DNA of 64,000 nucleotides from Nocardiopsis mwathae (GCF_014201195.1 NZ_JACHDS010000001.1:2914001-2978000), one strand, 5' to 3'; positions 35,890 through 47,581 are shown, counted from the first letter of the stretch. The notes: generated by a model from the sequence alone, not told the origin. Program-made: numbers and translations.

Positions 35890-35914
35890 GGTCGGCCGCC
35901 GGCGGCGGCCGACC
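35890..35914. repeat. Perfect 11-bp inverted repeat flanked by direct repeats
   Basis: Arms GGTCGGCCGCC and GGCGGCCGACC around a 3-base loop. CCGCTACA-CGTCAGGTC lies at its left edge and again just after it with one inserted G. It could be a terminator or a small insertion footprint. Confidence 0.5.
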
Positions 35915-35966
35915 GCTACAGCGTCAGGTCCGCGGCCCGGGCTCGCGTCCGGGTGCGGACCACCGC

Positions 35967-35994
35967 GCGGTTCCCACCGACAGTGGGGAACCGC
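35967..35994 (-). terminator. Hairpin after mihF
   Basis: Perfect 9-bp arms GCGGTTCCC (35967-35975) and GGGAACCGC (35986-35994) with a 10-base loop, 15 bases after the mihF stop. No T-run. Confidence 0.55.
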
Positions 35995-36008
35995 ACAGGC
36001 GCCGATCG

Positions 36009-36332
36009 TTACTCGGCCTTGTCGCCGAACTCCTTCTCCAGGGCCGTGCGCTGGTTGGCGCCCAGGCCCCGGACACGGCGGGACTCGGCGATGTTGAGCC
36101 GCTCCATGATCTGCTTGGCGCGGACCTTGCCGACGCCGGGGAGCGATTCGAGCAGAGCGGAGACCTTCATCTTGCCGATGACGTCATCGGTCTGGCCGTT
36201 GGCGAGAACCTCGGACAGGCCGATGCCGCCGTGCTTCAGCTTGTTCTTGACTTCCGCGCGCTCTTTTCTGGCCTTCGCGGCTTTCTCCAGAGCCGCGGCG
36301 CGCTGTTCGGGTGTGAGGGGAGGAAGGGCCAC
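36009..36332 (-). CDS. mihF: Integration host factor, actinobacterial type (mIHF)
   Basis: A small nucleoid-associated protein, 107 residues, that bends DNA and is essential in mycobacteria. It shows MALPPLTPEQRAAALEKAAK, a Lys/Arg-rich helix KARKERAEVKNKLKHG, VIGKMKVSALLESLPGVGKV (helix-two-turns-helix DNA contact) and KQIMERLNIAESRRVRGLGA. GTG 36332 is preceded by GAGGTGA. It sits between pyrF and gmk, the conserved location. Confidence 0.96.
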   Translation of the reverse strand: MALPPLTPEQRAAALEKAAKARKERAEVKNKLKHGGIGLSEVLANGQTDDVIGKMKVSALLESLPGVGKVRAKQIMERLNIAESRRVRGLGANQRTALEKEFGDKAE

Positions 36333-36682
36333 GCCGGGTCACCTCGGTTTTCTCTCGTTTGTAGAGGGCGGACGCCTGCGCAAGTTAGTAGGTTCCGACC
36401 CTGTTCGGCAACGCAAAGTGGCCTTTCAAGCGGCTTTTCCTCAAACTAACTACTTTCCGTGTCCACTCGACTGCACACAGGTGCGAAACTTGCCGCTTTT
36501 CCGCCGACAGCGAGGGATAACCGTTTCGGTTTCCCGACCGGCGCGAGCCAGTGCCGCAGGTCACAAGCCTGCGCCGACGACGTGGTTTCGGACATACCGG
36601 TTTTGTTGCCAAATGTGACCGGATCCGGCCACATTCACGTCCGCCCCCGTCGGCCCCGCACCGGGACACCCGGTGGGGCGGC
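36333..36682. other. AT-richer mihF promoter region
   Basis: 350 bases between mihF and pyrF, clearly richer in A/T than its surroundings. It includes the candidate mihF promoter and 7-base inverted elements AGTTAGT/ACTAACT on either side of it. No gene is seen. Confidence 0.5.
36382..36411 (-). promoter_or_regulatory. Candidate mihF promoter
   Basis: On the minus strand TTGCCG (36411-36406) is followed after 18 bases by TAACTT (36387-36382), about 50 bases upstream of the mihF GTG. Both hexamers are reasonable sigma-70-type boxes. Start site inferred near 36375. Confidence 0.45.
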
Positions 36683-37387
36683 TCAGCCCGATGGCGCCGC
36701 CTGGGCACGGCGCAGCGCCGCCGCGATGGACGCCGCCGCCGCTCCCGGGTCGGCCGCACGGGTGATCGGCCGCCCGATGACCAGCAGGTCGGCCCCGGCC
36801 TCGATCGCCGCCTCCGGGGTCGCCACGCGGGCCTGGTCCCCCCGCTCCGCCCCCGCCGGACGCACGCCCGGTGTGATCAGCGTGATGTCCGGGCCCACCT
36901 CCGCGCGCAGCGAGGCGACCTCCTGCGGCGAGCAGACCAGGGCCCGCGCGCCCGCGTCCACCGCCAGCACCGCCAGCCGCCGGGCGGCGTCGGACGCCGG
37001 GCCGCGCAGCCCGATCTCCTCCAACTGCGCCTCGTCCAGCGACGTGAGAACGGTCACGGCGGCGATGTCGGTCTGCGGGGCCGCCTCCACCGCCGCCCTG
37101 ATCATGTCCCGCCCGCCGGCGGCGTGCACGGTCAGGATCGAGGGTTTGAACCGGGCGATGTTGCGCGCGGCACCGGCCACCGTGGCCGGGATGTCGTGCA
37201 GCTTCAGGTCGAGGAAGACGGCGACCTTGTTGGCGCCCCGGACGGTGGTGATCACCTCGGGGCCGTAGCGCAGGTAGAGCTCCAGTCCCACCTTGACGGT
37301 GCTGACGTGCGGCGCGACCGCCGACGCCCAGCGGGCGGCTGTCTCGATCTCGGGTGCGTCGATGGCGACGGCGATAGGCGCGGCCAC
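36683..37387 (-). CDS. pyrF: Orotidine 5'-phosphate decarboxylase
   Basis: Decarboxylates OMP to UMP, the last step of de novo pyrimidine synthesis. The 234-residue barrel starts [20 protein letters not shown]. It has [27 protein letters not shown] with the catalytic Lys-Asp pair, [34 protein letters not shown] and [15 protein letters not shown] 37387 fits the family start. It is the last gene of the pyrimidine operon, 243 bases after pyrD. Confidence 0.96.
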   Translation of the reverse strand: MAAPIAVAIDAPEIETAARWASAVAPHVSTVKVGLELYLRYGPEVITTVRGANKVAVFLDLKLHDIPATVAGAARNIARFKPSILTVHAAGGRDMIRAAVEAAPQTDIAAVTVLTSLDEAQLEEIGLRGPASDAARRLAVLAVDAGARALVCSPQEVASLRAEVGPDITLITPGVRPAGAERGDQARVATPEAAIEAGADLLVIGRPITRAADPGAAAASIAAALRRAQAAPSG

Positions 37388-37630
37388 GAGCGTTCTCCTT
37401 ACGTGTCGGAGTCGTGCGGATGTGAATCGGTTCTCTGACGTCTTCGCAGGTACCGGCGGCGCGCCACCGCGGCACCGCCGACTGCGTTTCCCCGGGAAGC
37501 CCGGTTCATGCCGGCCCGGAGGGCGATGCCGACCGGTGCCTGCACGGCGCCCAGGCGGCCCTGGCGGCTCGATCCCCTCCCCGCTGCGACCGTTGGGGCC
37601 GTGCGAGCCCGTGTCGCCGCAGCGGCCGTT

Positions 37631-38593
37631 TCAGAGCGCCGCAGCGCCGCCCTGAAGCGCGGCCCCGATGGGCCGGTGTGCTGATCCGATGAGGTCGGCG
37701 ACCCGTGTCACCCCCCGGTCGATGAGCATCTCCTCCAGTTCGCGCAGGATCCGGACACATGCCGAAGGGTCGGCGAAGTTCACCGTACCGACGGCCACCG
37801 CGGAGGCCCCGGCCGCGAGGAACTCCAGCACGTCGGATCCGGTGCGCACCCCGCCCATGCCGATGATCGGCACCTGCGGCAGCGCGGCGTGCACCTCATA
37901 GACGCAGCCCACCGCGATCGGGCGGATGGCCGGACCCGACAGCCCGCCCATGCCCCCCGCCACCGCCGGGCGCAGCGTCCGCGGGTCGATGGCCATCCCG
38001 CGCACGGCGTTGACCATCGACAGCCCGTCGGCCCGCGCTTCCACGCACGCCGCCGCCAGCCCGACCAGGTCGGGCACGTCCGGCGCCAGCTTGGCGAAGA
38101 CCGGGACCTCGGATCGCGTGTGCGAGCGCACCGCACGCACCACCCGAGCCGCCTCCTCGGGGTCGTCGGCGAAGTGCCGCCCCTGACCCGCCGGGTTCGG
38201 GCAGGACAGGTTGACCTCGATCAGGTCGACGCCCGGCGCATCCGAGATCCGCCGGGCCAGCTCCGCGTACTCCCCCGCGCCGCCCCCCGCGACCGAGACC
38301 ACGGCCCGTCCGCCCCGGGAGATCAGCCACGGCAGGTCGCGCTGGAGCAGCACGTCGACCCCCGGCCCCTGCAGGCCGGTGGCGCTCAGCATGCCGCTGG
38401 GCGTCTCGGCGACGCGCGGAGCCGGCCGCCCGGCGCGCGGCTCCAACATCACCGACTTGGTCGTCACCGCCCCGATCCGGGAGATGTCGAAGTACTGCGC
38501 CAGCTCGCGTCCGCTGCCCGCGCAGCCGGCCGCCGTCACGACGGGGTTCTCCAGCTCCACGTTGCTCAGCCGGGTCCGCAGATCAGGGCTCAT
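37631..38593 (-). CDS. pyrD: Dihydroorotate dehydrogenase, class 1B catalytic subunit
   Basis: Oxidises dihydroorotate to orotate using FMN, passing electrons to PyrK and on to NAD. From ATG 38593 it is 320 residues: SNVELENPVVTAAGCAGSGR, GAVTTKSVMLEPRAGRPAPR, GLQGPGVDVLL, VDLIEVNLSCPNPAGQGRHF (with the class 1 active-site cysteine), VFAKLAPDVPDLVGLA, GGLSGPAIRPIAVGCVYEVH and IIGMGGVRTGSDVLEFLAAG. A GTG at 38752 overlaps the pyrK stop and has GGAGG 4 bases upstream; starting there would add a 53-residue Pro-rich head. The start is therefore uncertain. Confidence 0.93.
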   Translation of the reverse strand: MSPDLRTRLSNVELENPVVTAAGCAGSGRELAQYFDISRIGAVTTKSVMLEPRAGRPAPRVAETPSGMLSATGLQGPGVDVLLQRDLPWLISRGGRAVVSVAGGGAGEYAELARRISDAPGVDLIEVNLSCPNPAGQGRHFADDPEEAARVVRAVRSHTRSEVPVFAKLAPDVPDLVGLAAACVEARADGLSMVNAVRGMAIDPRTLRPAVAGGMGGLSGPAIRPIAVGCVYEVHAALPQVPIIGMGGVRTGSDVLEFLAAGASAVAVGTVNFADPSACVRILRELEEMLIDRGVTRVADLIGSAHRPIGAALQGGAAAL

Positions 38594-38748
38594 CCCCTGG
38601 GCGCCTTTCGTGTCCGGTCGGGTGCGGGAGGGGGGTCGGGGGCAGGTGTCGGTGAGGTGGGGCGGCGGCTCGGTCAGGGCGAGGGGCGGAAGGTCGGCGG
38701 GCGTGAGGTCCGCGGGCGTCACGGGATGCGCCTCCGGTCCGGGGCCGC

Positions 38749-39654
38749 TCACCCGGCCTCCCGGTCGATGGCGTCGGAGTGGGCGCCGCCGTCGTGGAGC
38801 GCCTTCCAGCCCGGGGCGCCGAGCGCGTCGAACGGGATCGTGCCCACGTCGTCGAAGCGCACGCGCTCGCCGCGGAACACCGGCCCGTCCATGCAGCTGC
38901 GCACCATCCGGGTGATGCCGTCCTCCCCCACGACCGGGATCACGCAGGTCATGCAGAGCCCGGTCCCGCAGGCCATGGTCTCCTCCACCGAGACCTGCAC
39001 CGGGATCCCGTGCGCCGAGGCCACCGCGGTGGCCTCGCGCAGCATCGGCATCGGCCCGCAGGCGTAGACGACGTCGGAGCGCGCGTCCTCGATGACCGTG
39101 CCCAGCGCGTCGGTGACCCTCCCGTGCACGCCGAACGACCCGTCATCGGTGGTGAAGGTCGCGGTTTCGGCGACCCGGCGGGCGGTGATGGCGCTGAACA
39201 CCCGGTCGGCCGAGGCGGCGCCGAGCACGAAGTCCACCCGGCACCCGCGGCGGCGCAGCGAAAGCGCCAGCGGGAACAGCGGCGCCGCCCCCGAGCCGCC
39301 CCCGGCCAGCACGCAGTTGACCGGGTCGCGCGGCAGCGGGAAGGGGCGGCCCAGCGGCCCGACGATGTCGAGCAGGTCGCGTGAGCGCCGCTCGGCCAGC
39401 CAGGCGGTGCCCTGGCCGCGCACCGCGAAGAGGAACTCCACGGTGCCGCCGTAGTCGGGCTTGACGTCGTGGATGGCGAACGGGCGGCGCAGCAGGGTGC
39501 TGGACTGCTCGCCGCCGACCGCCACCGAGACGAACTGCCCCGAGCGGAATCGCTCGGCGATGCCCGGCGCCACCACGGTGATGGCGTAGTAGGCGTCGAC
39601 CCGGCGCACGGTCAGCACCGGGCAGCGGATCTGGATCGGTCCCTGCTCACTCAT
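38749..39654 (-). CDS. pyrK: Dihydroorotate dehydrogenase electron-transfer subunit
   Basis: A 301-residue FAD and [2Fe-2S] protein linking PyrD to NAD+. It shows the FAD site SGQFVSVAVGGEQSSTLLRR with PFAIHDV, NAD-site GGGSGAAPLFPLALSLRRRG, YACGPMPMLREATAVA, and the cluster cysteines in TMACGTGLCMTCVIPV plus a distal RSCMDGPVF. ATG 39654 has GGAGG 5 bases upstream. It follows carB after 161 bases, and its stop overlaps the alternative pyrD start. Confidence 0.95.
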   Translation of the reverse strand: MSEQGPIQIRCPVLTVRRVDAYYAITVVAPGIAERFRSGQFVSVAVGGEQSSTLLRRPFAIHDVKPDYGGTVEFLFAVRGQGTAWLAERRSRDLLDIVGPLGRPFPLPRDPVNCVLAGGGSGAAPLFPLALSLRRRGCRVDFVLGAASADRVFSAITARRVAETATFTTDDGSFGVHGRVTDALGTVIEDARSDVVYACGPMPMLREATAVASAHGIPVQVSVEETMACGTGLCMTCVIPVVGEDGITRMVRSCMDGPVFRGERVRFDDVGTIPFDALGAPGWKALHDGGAHSDAIDREAG

Positions 39655-39815
39655 CGGGACCTCCGACCGCATCCGGCCGCCCCGGCTTCCTCGCCGCGGC
39701 GGGGGCCGGGGGCGCCGGTACCCCGGCCCGTCGTCCACCGGGCGGGGCCGTATCCCCGCTCGCAGCGATCTCCTCACGTCCGGCCACCGGCGCGCCCCTC
39801 GCTCCCTACGTGCTT

Positions 39816-42800
39816 CTAGTCGGTGGACCCGCGCAGGGAGGCGGCGTGCTCCTGGAGGGAGCGCACACCGATGTCACCGCGCACCAGGGCCTCGATGCCC
39901 TGGACGGCCGCGGCCAGCCCCTGCACCGTCGTCACGCTCGGCACACCGCGCAGGACCGCGGCGGTCCGGATCTCGTAGCCGTCGAGGCGCGGCCCGGACT
40001 GGCCCGCCCCGCCGAACGGCGTGTTGACGATGAGGTCCACGTCTCCATCGTGGATGAGTTGCACGATAGTGGGTTCGTTGTCGGGCCCGGGGCCTTCGCT
40101 GTGTTTCCGGACCACCCGGGCCTCGACCCCGTTGCGCCGCAGAACCCATGCGGTGCCCTCCGTGGCCAGGATCTCGAAGCCCAGATCGGCCAGCCGCTTG
40201 ACCGGGAAGATCATCGAGCGCTTGTCCCGGTTGGCGACCGAAACGAACACCGAACCCGTGGTGGGAAGCGACCCGAAAGCCGCCTGCGAGGACTTGGCGT
40301 AGGCCGCGCCGAAGGCGGCGTCCAGGCCCATGACCTCACCGGTGGAGCGCATCTCCGGCCCCAGCACGGTGTCGACACCCTGGCCGGCCTTGTCGATGAA
40401 CCGGTTGAAGGGCAGCACCGCCTCCTTGACCGCGACCGGCGCGTCCATGGGCAGGGTGCCGCCGTCGCCCTCGGCCGGGAGCAGTCCCTCGGCGCGCAGC
40501 TCGGCGATGGTGGCACCGAGCATCACCCGGGCCGCGGCCTTGGCCAGCGGCACCGCGGTCGCCTTGGAGACGAAGGGCACCGTGCGCGAGGCGCGCGGGT
40601 TGGCCTCCAGCACGTAGAGCACGCCCGAGGTCAGCGCGAACTGGATGTTGATCAGGCCGCGCACCCCGGTGCCCCGCGCGATCCCCTCGGTGGAGTAGCG
40701 GATCCGCTCGAAGTCCTCGTTGCCCAGCGTCACGGCCGGCAGGGCGCACGCCGAGTCGCCGGAGTGGATCCCGGCCTCCTCGATGTGCTCCATGACACCG
40801 CCGAGGTAGAGGTCGCGGCCGTCGTAGAGGGCGTCGACGTCGATCTCGATGGCGTCGTCGAGGAAGCGGTCGATGAGCACCGGGTACTCCGGGCTGACCT
40901 CGGCGTTGCGCTGGATGTAGTCGCGCAGCATGTCCTCGCCGTAGACGATCTCCATGCCGCGCCCGCCCAGCACGTAGGAGGGGCGGACCATGACCGGGTA
41001 GCCGATCTCGCCGGCGGCCTCGCGCGCCTCCTCGAACGACGTGGCGGTGCCGTGCTTGGGCGCGGGCAGCCCGGCGCCGGCCAGCACCTTGCCGAACTCG
41101 CCGCGGTCCTCGGCCAGGTCGATGGCCTCGGGGCTGGTGCCGACGATGGGCACCCCCGCCGCCTTCAGGTCGCGGGCCAGGCCGAGCGGGGTCTGCCCGC
41201 CCAGCTGCACGATCACCCCGGCCACCGGCCCGGTGGCCTGCTCGGCGCGGACCACCTCCAGCACGTCCTCCAGGGTGAGCGGCTCGAAGTAGAGCCGGTC
41301 GCTGGTGTCGTAGTCGGTGGAGACGGTCTCCGGGTTGCAGTTGACCATGACGGTCTCGTAGCCGGCCGCCGACAGCGCGAAGGAGGCGTGCACGCAGCTG
41401 TAGTCGAACTCGACGCCCTGGCCGATGCGGTTGGGGCCGGAGCCCAGGATGATCACCTTGGGCGTGGTGCCCTCGGGGACCTCGGTCTCCTCGTCGTAGC
41501 TGGAGTACAGGTAGGGCGTCCGGGCGGCGAACTCCGCCGCGCAGGTGTCGACCGTCAGGTAGACGGGGTGGACGCCCATGGCGTGGCGCAGCTCCCGGAC
41601 GACCTCCTCGGACTTGCCGGTGATCTCGCCGAGCTGGGAGTCGGAGAAGCCGAGCCGCTTGGCGGCGCGCAGCAGCTCCTCGTCCAGCTTGGGCGCGGCC
41701 GCGACCTTGCGGGCGGTCTCCTCCAGCAGCATGAGCTGGTCGACGAACCACGGGTCGATACGGGTGGCGGCGTGCACCTCGGCGACGGTCGCACCGGCGC
41801 GCAGTGCCTGCTGCACCAGGCGCAGCCGCTGCTCCCCGGGGGTGGCGGCGGCCGCGAGCAGGGACCCCTTGTCGCGCAGCCCGCCCACGCCGGGCTCCCC
41901 GGCCCAGGTCAGGCCCACGCCCTTCTTCTCCACCGAGCGCATGGCCTTCTGCAGCGCCTCGGGGAAGGACCGGCCGATGGCCATGGCCTCGCCGACCGAC
42001 TTCATGGTGGTGGTCAGCGACGGGTCGGCGCCGGGGAACTTCTCGAAGGCGAACCGCGGCACCTTGACGACGACGTAGTCGAGGGCCGGCTCGAAGCTGG
42101 CCGGGGTCTCGCGGGTGATGTCGTTGGGAATCTCGTCGAGGGTGTAGCCGACGGCCAGCTTCGCGGCGATCTTGGCGATCGGGAAGCCGGTGGCCTTGGA
42201 GGCCAGGGCCGAGGACCGGGAGACGCGCGGGTTCATCTCGATGACGATGAGCCGCCCGTTCTCCGGGTGGACCGCGAACTGGATGTTGCAGCCGCCGGTG
42301 TCCACGCCGACCTCGCGGATGACCGCGATGCCCAGATCACGCATGCGCTGGTACTCGCGGTCGGTCAGGGTCATGGCGGGGGCGACGGTGATGGAGTCGC
42401 CGGTGTGCACACCCATCGGGTCGAGGTTCTCGATGGAGCAGACGACGACCACGTTGTCGTTGGCGTCGCGCATCAGCTCCAGCTCGTACTCCTTCCAGCC
42501 GAGGATGGACTCCTCCAGGAGCACCTCGCTGGTCGGCGACAGGTTGAGCCCCTGCCCGGCGATGCGGCGCAGCTCGGTCTCGTCGTGGGCGAAACCGGAG
42601 CCGGCGCCGCCCATGGTGAAGGACGGCCGGACCACGACCGGGTAGTTCAGCTCCTCGGCGGCGTCGAGGCACTCCTGCAGGGTGTGGCAGATGAGCGAGC
42701 GGGCGGACTCGCCGCCGATGCGCTCCACGATCCCCTTGAAGGTCTCGCGGTCCTCACCCGAGTGGATGGCGTCGATGTTGGCGCCGATGAGCTCCACCTT

Positions 42801-43133
42801 GTACTCGGCGAGAACACCCGACTCGTGCAGGGCGACGGCGGCGTTGAGGGCGGTCTGCCCACCCAGCGTGGGCAGCAGCGCGTCGGGGCGCTCCTTGGCG
42901 ATGATCTTCTCGATCATCTCCGGGGTGATCGGCTCGACGTAGGTGGCGTCGGCGATCTCCGGGTCGGTCATGATCGTGGCCGGGTTGGAGTTGACCAGGA
43001 TCACGCGCAGGCCCTCGGCCCTGAGCACGCGGCAGGCCTGGGTGCCGGAGTAGTCGAACTCCGCGGCCTGGCCGATCACGATCGGCCCGGAGCCGATCAC
43101 GAGGACGGATGACAGATCACTACGGCGCGGCAT
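39816..43133 (-). CDS. carB: Carbamoyl-phosphate synthase large subunit
   Basis: Makes carbamoyl phosphate from bicarbonate, ammonia channelled from CarA, and two ATP. The 1105-residue protein is the usual two-fold repeat. The first half starts [20 protein letters not shown] and has [20 protein letters not shown] and [20 protein letters not shown]. The second has [40 protein letters not shown] and [22 protein letters not shown]-terminal MGS-like allosteric domain carries [20 protein letters not shown]. It follows carA by 9 bases. The very long plus-strand frame across it is an antisense shadow. Confidence 0.98.
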   Translation of the reverse strand: MPRRSDLSSVLVIGSGPIVIGQAAEFDYSGTQACRVLRAEGLRVILVNSNPATIMTDPEIADATYVEPITPEMIEKIIAKERPDALLPTLGGQTALNAAVALHESGVLAEYKVELIGANIDAIHSGEDRETFKGIVERIGGESARSLICHTLQECLDAAEELNYPVVVRPSFTMGGAGSGFAHDETELRRIAGQGLNLSPTSEVLLEESILGWKEYELELMRDANDNVVVVCSIENLDPMGVHTGDSITVAPAMTLTDREYQRMRDLGIAVIREVGVDTGGCNIQFAVHPENGRLIVIEMNPRVSRSSALASKATGFPIAKIAAKLAVGYTLDEIPNDITRETPASFEPALDYVVVKVPRFAFEKFPGADPSLTTTMKSVGEAMAIGRSFPEALQKAMRSVEKKGVGLTWAGEPGVGGLRDKGSLLAAAATPGEQRLRLVQQALRAGATVAEVHAATRIDPWFVDQLMLLEETARKVAAAPKLDEELLRAAKRLGFSDSQLGEITGKSEEVVRELRHAMGVHPVYLTVDTCAAEFAARTPYLYSSYDEETEVPEGTTPKVIILGSGPNRIGQGVEFDYSCVHASFALSAAGYETVMVNCNPETVSTDYDTSDRLYFEPLTLEDVLEVVRAEQATGPVAGVIVQLGGQTPLGLARDLKAAGVPIVGTSPEAIDLAEDRGEFGKVLAGAGLPAPKHGTATSFEEAREAAGEIGYPVMVRPSYVLGGRGMEIVYGEDMLRDYIQRNAEVSPEYPVLIDRFLDDAIEIDVDALYDGRDLYLGGVMEHIEEAGIHSGDSACALPAVTLGNEDFERIRYSTEGIARGTGVRGLINIQFALTSGVLYVLEANPRASRTVPFVSKATAVPLAKAAARVMLGATIAELRAEGLLPAEGDGGTLPMDAPVAVKEAVLPFNRFIDKAGQGVDTVLGPEMRSTGEVMGLDAAFGAAYAKSSQAAFGSLPTTGSVFVSVANRDKRSMIFPVKRLADLGFEILATEGTAWVLRRNGVEARVVRKHSEGPGPDNEPTIVQLIHDGDVDLIVNTPFGGAGQSGPRLDGYEIRTAAVLRGVPSVTTVQGLAAAVQGIEALVRGDIGVRSLQEHAASLRGSTD

Positions 43134-43142
43134 GGGTTTCCT

Positions 43143-44303
43143 CTAGGGCTGGGCGGGCGTGGCGGAGTGGGACGTGGCTGCCATGAGGTCGCAGAACGCG
43201 TCGAACAGCTGGGCGGCGTCGTGCGGACCCGCGGCGGCTTCGGGGTGGTACTGGACGCTGAACGCGGGCCGGTCCAGCAGCCGGAGCCCCTCCACCACGT
43301 GGTCGTTGAGGCCGAAGAAGCTGACCTCGGCGCGGCCGTAGGGGGTGTCGAACGGGCCGTCGGTGGGCGCGTCGACCGCGAAACCGTGGTTCTGGCTGGT
43401 GATGTAGACCCGGCCGGTGTGCACGTCGCGCACGGGCTGGTTCACCCCGCGGTGGCCGAATGTCAGCTTGTAGGTGCCCAGTCCCAGCGCGCGGCCGAGG
43501 ATCTGGTTGCCGAAGCAGATGCCGAACAGGGGCTTGCCGGCGTCCAGTACGCCGCGCATGGCGGCCACCGGGGCGTCGGCGGTCGCGGGGTCGCCGGGGC
43601 CGTTGGAGAAGAAGACGCCGTCGGGGTCCAGGGCGAGGATGTCCTCGGCGGTGGCGGTGGCGGGCAGCACGGTGACCTCGCAGCCGCGCTCGGCCATCCG
43701 CTGCGGGGTCATGGCCTTGATGCCCAGGTCGACGGCGGCCACCCGGAACCGGGCGGGGACGCCCTCGGGCGGGGCCACGGTGTAGGGCTCGGCGGTGGTG
43801 ACCTCGCCCACGAGGTCGGCACCGGCCATCGTCGGCTCGGCGAGCACGCGCTGCAGCAGCGCCTGCGGGTCGCTCTCGGTGGTGCTGATGGCCGCGCGCA
43901 TGGCGCCGCGGTCGCGGATGTGCTTGGTCAGCGCGCGGGTGCCGGGCATGGCGATGCCGACGACGCCCTGGCGGCGCAGCTCCTCGTCCAGGGTGCGCCG
44001 GGCGCGCCAGTTGGAGGGGATGCGGGCGGGGTCGCGCACCACGTACCCGGCGACCCAGATCCGGCCCGACTCGGGGTCGTCGTCGTTGACGCCGGTGTTG
44101 CCGATGTGCGGCGCGGTCATGGCCACGATCTGGCGGTGGTAGGAGGGGTCGGTGAGCGTCTCCTGGTAGCCGGTCATACCGGTGTTGAAGACGATCTCGC
44201 CGAACGTCTCGCCCTGCGCGCCGAACGAGCGGCCGCGGAAGACCCGGCCGTCTTCGAGCACCAGGATCGCGGGCACGTCGGTGGTGGTGGTCTCTGCAGT
44301 CAC
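43143..44303 (-). CDS. carA: Carbamoyl-phosphate synthase small (glutaminase) subunit
   Basis: Releases ammonia from glutamine for CarB. The 386-residue protein shows [58 protein letters not shown], the nucleophile in [40 protein letters not shown], and the catalytic [19 protein letters not shown] 44303 overlaps the pyrC stop in GTGA, so translation is coupled. The longer upstream frame is a pyrC shadow. Confidence 0.97.
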   Translation of the reverse strand: MTAETTTTDVPAILVLEDGRVFRGRSFGAQGETFGEIVFNTGMTGYQETLTDPSYHRQIVAMTAPHIGNTGVNDDDPESGRIWVAGYVVRDPARIPSNWRARRTLDEELRRQGVVGIAMPGTRALTKHIRDRGAMRAAISTTESDPQALLQRVLAEPTMAGADLVGEVTTAEPYTVAPPEGVPARFRVAAVDLGIKAMTPQRMAERGCEVTVLPATATAEDILALDPDGVFFSNGPGDPATADAPVAAMRGVLDAGKPLFGICFGNQILGRALGLGTYKLTFGHRGVNQPVRDVHTGRVYITSQNHGFAVDAPTDGPFDTPYGRAEVSFFGLNDHVVEGLRLLDRPAFSVQYHPEAAAGPHDAAQLFDAFCDLMAATSHSATPAQP

Positions 44304-45589
44304 TGAATCTTCCCATCGAGGACCGTCGGAACGCCGCGCAGGAACGTCGCGGTCACGTTCCCGGGCAGGGTCATCCCCCGGTAGGGGGTGTTGCCGCTCT
44401 TGGAGACCATGGCGGCCCCGTCGACCTCGCGGGAGGCCGCGGGGTCGTAGAGCGTGATGTTGGCGGGCTCGCCGACCGCGAGGGGGCGGCCCTGGCCACC
44501 GATGCGGCTGATCCGCGCCGGGGTGGCCGACATGCGGTCGGCGACGGCGGCCCAGTCGAGCAGGCCGGTGTCGACCATGGCGTGCTGGACCACCGACAGG
44601 GCGGTCTCCAGGCCCACCATGCCCATCGCGGCGTTGGCCCACTCGGTCTCCTTGGCCTCGACCGGGTGCGGGGCGTGGTCGGTGGCCACGCAGTCGATCG
44701 TGCCGTCGGCCAGGGCCGCGCGAAGGGCGTGCACGTCCTCGGCGGTGCGCAGCGGCGGGTTGACCTTGTAGATGGGGTCGTAGCTCTCGGCGAGCCCGTC
44801 GGTGAGCAGCAGGTGGTGCGGGGTGACCTCGGCGGTGACGTCGCAGCCGCGCGCTTTGGCCTCGCGGATGATCTGCACCGACCCCTTGGTGGAGACGTGG
44901 CAGACGTGCAGCCGCGACCCGACGTGCTCGGCGAGCAGGCAGTCGCGGGCGATGACGGCCTCCTCGGCCACCGCCGGCCACCCGGCCAGGCCGAGCCGGT
45001 CGGAGACGACACCCTCGTTCATCTGGGCGCCCTCGGTCAGCCGCGGCTCCTGCGCGTGCTGGGCGACGACGCCGTCGAAGGCCTTGACGTACTCCAGGGC
45101 GCGGCGCATCAGCAGCGGGTCGGCGACGCACAGGCCGTCGTCGGAGAAGACCCGCACCTGGGCCGGGGAGTCGGCCATGGCGCCGAGCTCGGCCAGGCGT
45201 TCGCCGCGCAGGCCGTGGGTGACGGCGCCGACGGGCTGCACGTCGCAGTAGCCGGCCTCGCGGCCCAGCCGCCAGACCTGCTCGACGACGCCGGCGGTGT
45301 CGGCGACCGGCTCGGTGTTGGCCATGGCGTGCACGGCGGTGTAGCCGCCGCGGGCGGCGGAGCGGGAGCCGCTGGCCACGGTCTCGGCGTCCTCGCGGCC
45401 GGGCTCACGCAGGTGGGTGTGGAGGTCGACCAGCCCCGGCAGGGCGATGAGGCCGTCGGCCACGACGACCGCGGCGCCCTCGGCGTCCAGCCCCGCGCCG
45501 ATCGCGGCGATGGCGCCGTCGCGCAGCAGGATGTCGGTCGGCTCGCCGCCCAGGACGCGGGCCCCGCGGATCAGGTGGTTCACGTTCAT
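44300..45589 (-). CDS. pyrC: Dihydroorotase
   Basis: Zinc amidohydrolase that cyclises carbamoyl aspartate to dihydroorotate. The 429-residue protein shows [20 protein letters not shown] (metal-binding HxH), [68 protein letters not shown] and [19 protein letters not shown] with the catalytic aspartate. Length fits the type I class. It follows pyrB after a 44-base gap. Confidence 0.97.
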   Translation of the reverse strand: MNVNHLIRGARVLGGEPTDILLRDGAIAAIGAGLDAEGAAVVVADGLIALPGLVDLHTHLREPGREDAETVASGSRSAARGGYTAVHAMANTEPVADTAGVVEQVWRLGREAGYCDVQPVGAVTHGLRGERLAELGAMADSPAQVRVFSDDGLCVADPLLMRRALEYVKAFDGVVAQHAQEPRLTEGAQMNEGVVSDRLGLAGWPAVAEEAVIARDCLLAEHVGSRLHVCHVSTKGSVQIIREAKARGCDVTAEVTPHHLLLTDGLAESYDPIYKVNPPLRTAEDVHALRAALADGTIDCVATDHAPHPVEAKETEWANAAMGMVGLETALSVVQHAMVDTGLLDWAAVADRMSATPARISRIGGQGRPLAVGEPANITLYDPAASREVDGAAMVSKSGNTPYRGMTLPGNVTATFLRGVPTVLDGKIQ

Positions 45590-45633
45590 CTCTATCCGTA
45601 TTCTCCGTCGGTGTCTTCTCCGTCGGTGTCGCG

Positions 45634-46559
45634 TCAGGCGCCGATCGCGGATTCCGAGCCGCCGAGCAGCAGGTAGAGCACGGCCATGCGGATGCTGAGC
45701 CCGTTGGCGACCTGCTCGGTCACGGTGCAGCGCGGGGAGTCGGCGACCTCGGCGGAGATCTCCATGCCGCGGACCATCGGGCCGGGGTGCATGACGATGG
45801 CCTCGTCGTGCATCCGGGCGAAGCGCTCGGAGTCCAGGCCGTAGCGGCGGCTGTACTCGCGCGGGGTGGGGAAGTAGGCGCCCTGCATGCGCTCGGCCTG
45901 CACGCGCAGCATCATCACCACGTCGCTCTTGGACAGGGCCTCGTCGAGGTCGTAGGAGACTGCGCACGGCCAGGTGTGCACGGAGACCGGCATCAGCGTG
46001 GGCGGGGCCACCAGAGTGGCCTCGGCGCCGAGCGTGTGCAGGAGCAGCACGTTGGAGCGGGCGACCCTGCTGTGCCTGATGTCGCCGACGATGGCGACGC
46101 GCAGGCCGTCGAGGCGGCCCATGCGCTCGCGCATGGTGTAGACGTCCAGCAGCGCCTGGGTGGGGTGCTCGTGGGTGCCGTCCCCGGCGTTGACGACCGA
46201 GCCGTCGACCCAGCCGGACAGCCGGTGGGCGGCGCCGGATGCGGAGTGCCGGATGACGACGCCGTCGGCGCCCATGGCCTGCAGGGTGAGCGCGGTGTCC
46301 TTGAGGCTCTCGCCCTTGGAGACGCTGGAGCCCTTGGCGGAGAAATTGATGACGTCGGCGGAGAGCCGCTTGGCCGCGAGCTCGAAGGAGGTGCGGGTGC
46401 GGGTGGAGTCCTCGAAGAAGAGGTTGACCACGGTGCGCCCGCGCAGGGTCGGGAACTTCTTCACCGACCGGGCGCCGGCTTGGGCGAGTTCGCGGGCGGT
46501 GTCGAGGATGAGGGTGGCCTCGTCGCGGCTGAGGTCGCCGGCGGAGAGCAGGTGGCGCA

Positions 46560-46560
<1 letters not shown>
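45634..46560 (-). CDS. pyrB: Aspartate carbamoyltransferase catalytic subunit
   Basis: Commits carbamoyl phosphate to pyrimidines by transfer to aspartate. The 308-residue protein shows [20 protein letters not shown] (carbamoyl-phosphate site STRTRTSF), [55 protein letters not shown] and [11 protein letters not shown]. No regulatory PyrI gene is present, as in other PyrR-regulated operons. Its ATG overlaps the pyrR stop (ATGA). Confidence 0.97.
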
Positions 46561-47345
<785 letters not shown>

Positions 47346-47539
47346 CTATCCCGTCACGCGCCGAATTCCGGGCACCACCGAACCCGGTGCGTTCACGCCG
47401 TGAAAACACGGAATCCCCTACACCTGCGGGCTTTACGGTGTCCGCGGTGGCCGCCGGGCGCCCCCGTTGATCCCGGAATGAGAGAGCCCTCACTTACACA
47501 CGGTTTGGCCACTGATTAGTCGCGTTTCCACCCAACGGC

Positions 47540-47568
47540 TTGACCTGGCGCGCAGACCGCCCTACCGT
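47540..47568 (+). promoter_or_regulatory. bldD promoter
   Basis: TTGACC at 47540-47545 and TACCGT at 47563-47568 are separated by 17 bases, a well-formed sigma-70-type promoter for GC-rich DNA. The start would fall near 47575, giving a leader of about 200 bases before bldD. Confidence 0.6.
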
Positions 47569-47581
47569 CACTGTCCGTAAC
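47567..47581. promoter_or_regulatory. Candidate BldD box (autoregulation)
   Basis: TCAC-TGTCC-GTAA matches both half-sites and the 5-base spacing of the BldD consensus TNAC-N5-GTNA; two inner bases differ. It overlaps the 3' end of the -10 box and the predicted start site, where a repressor would block transcription. Streptomyces BldD represses its own gene. A weaker match lies at 47493-47507. Confidence 0.6.

Larger units (their letters stand above)
35600..36008. other. Structured gap between mihF and gmk
   Basis: About 400 bases with no gene. An 11-bp inverted repeat CTGTGCCGCGG/CCGCGGCACAG (35796-35806 and 35860-35870) encloses a second near-perfect hairpin built on GGAATCACCC and GGGTGATCC. 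Two 17-18-base direct repeats (35877-35893, 35913-35930) flank the palindrome at 35890-35914. It lacks a T-loop motif, so it is not a tRNA. Confidence 0.5.

Noticed and set aside
39810-43112. Plus-strand open frame of 1100 codons antisense to carB
   Set aside because: It is the complement of a canonical carB in high-GC DNA. The translation is Gly/Val/Asp/His-rich without any family pattern, and carB conservation explains it.
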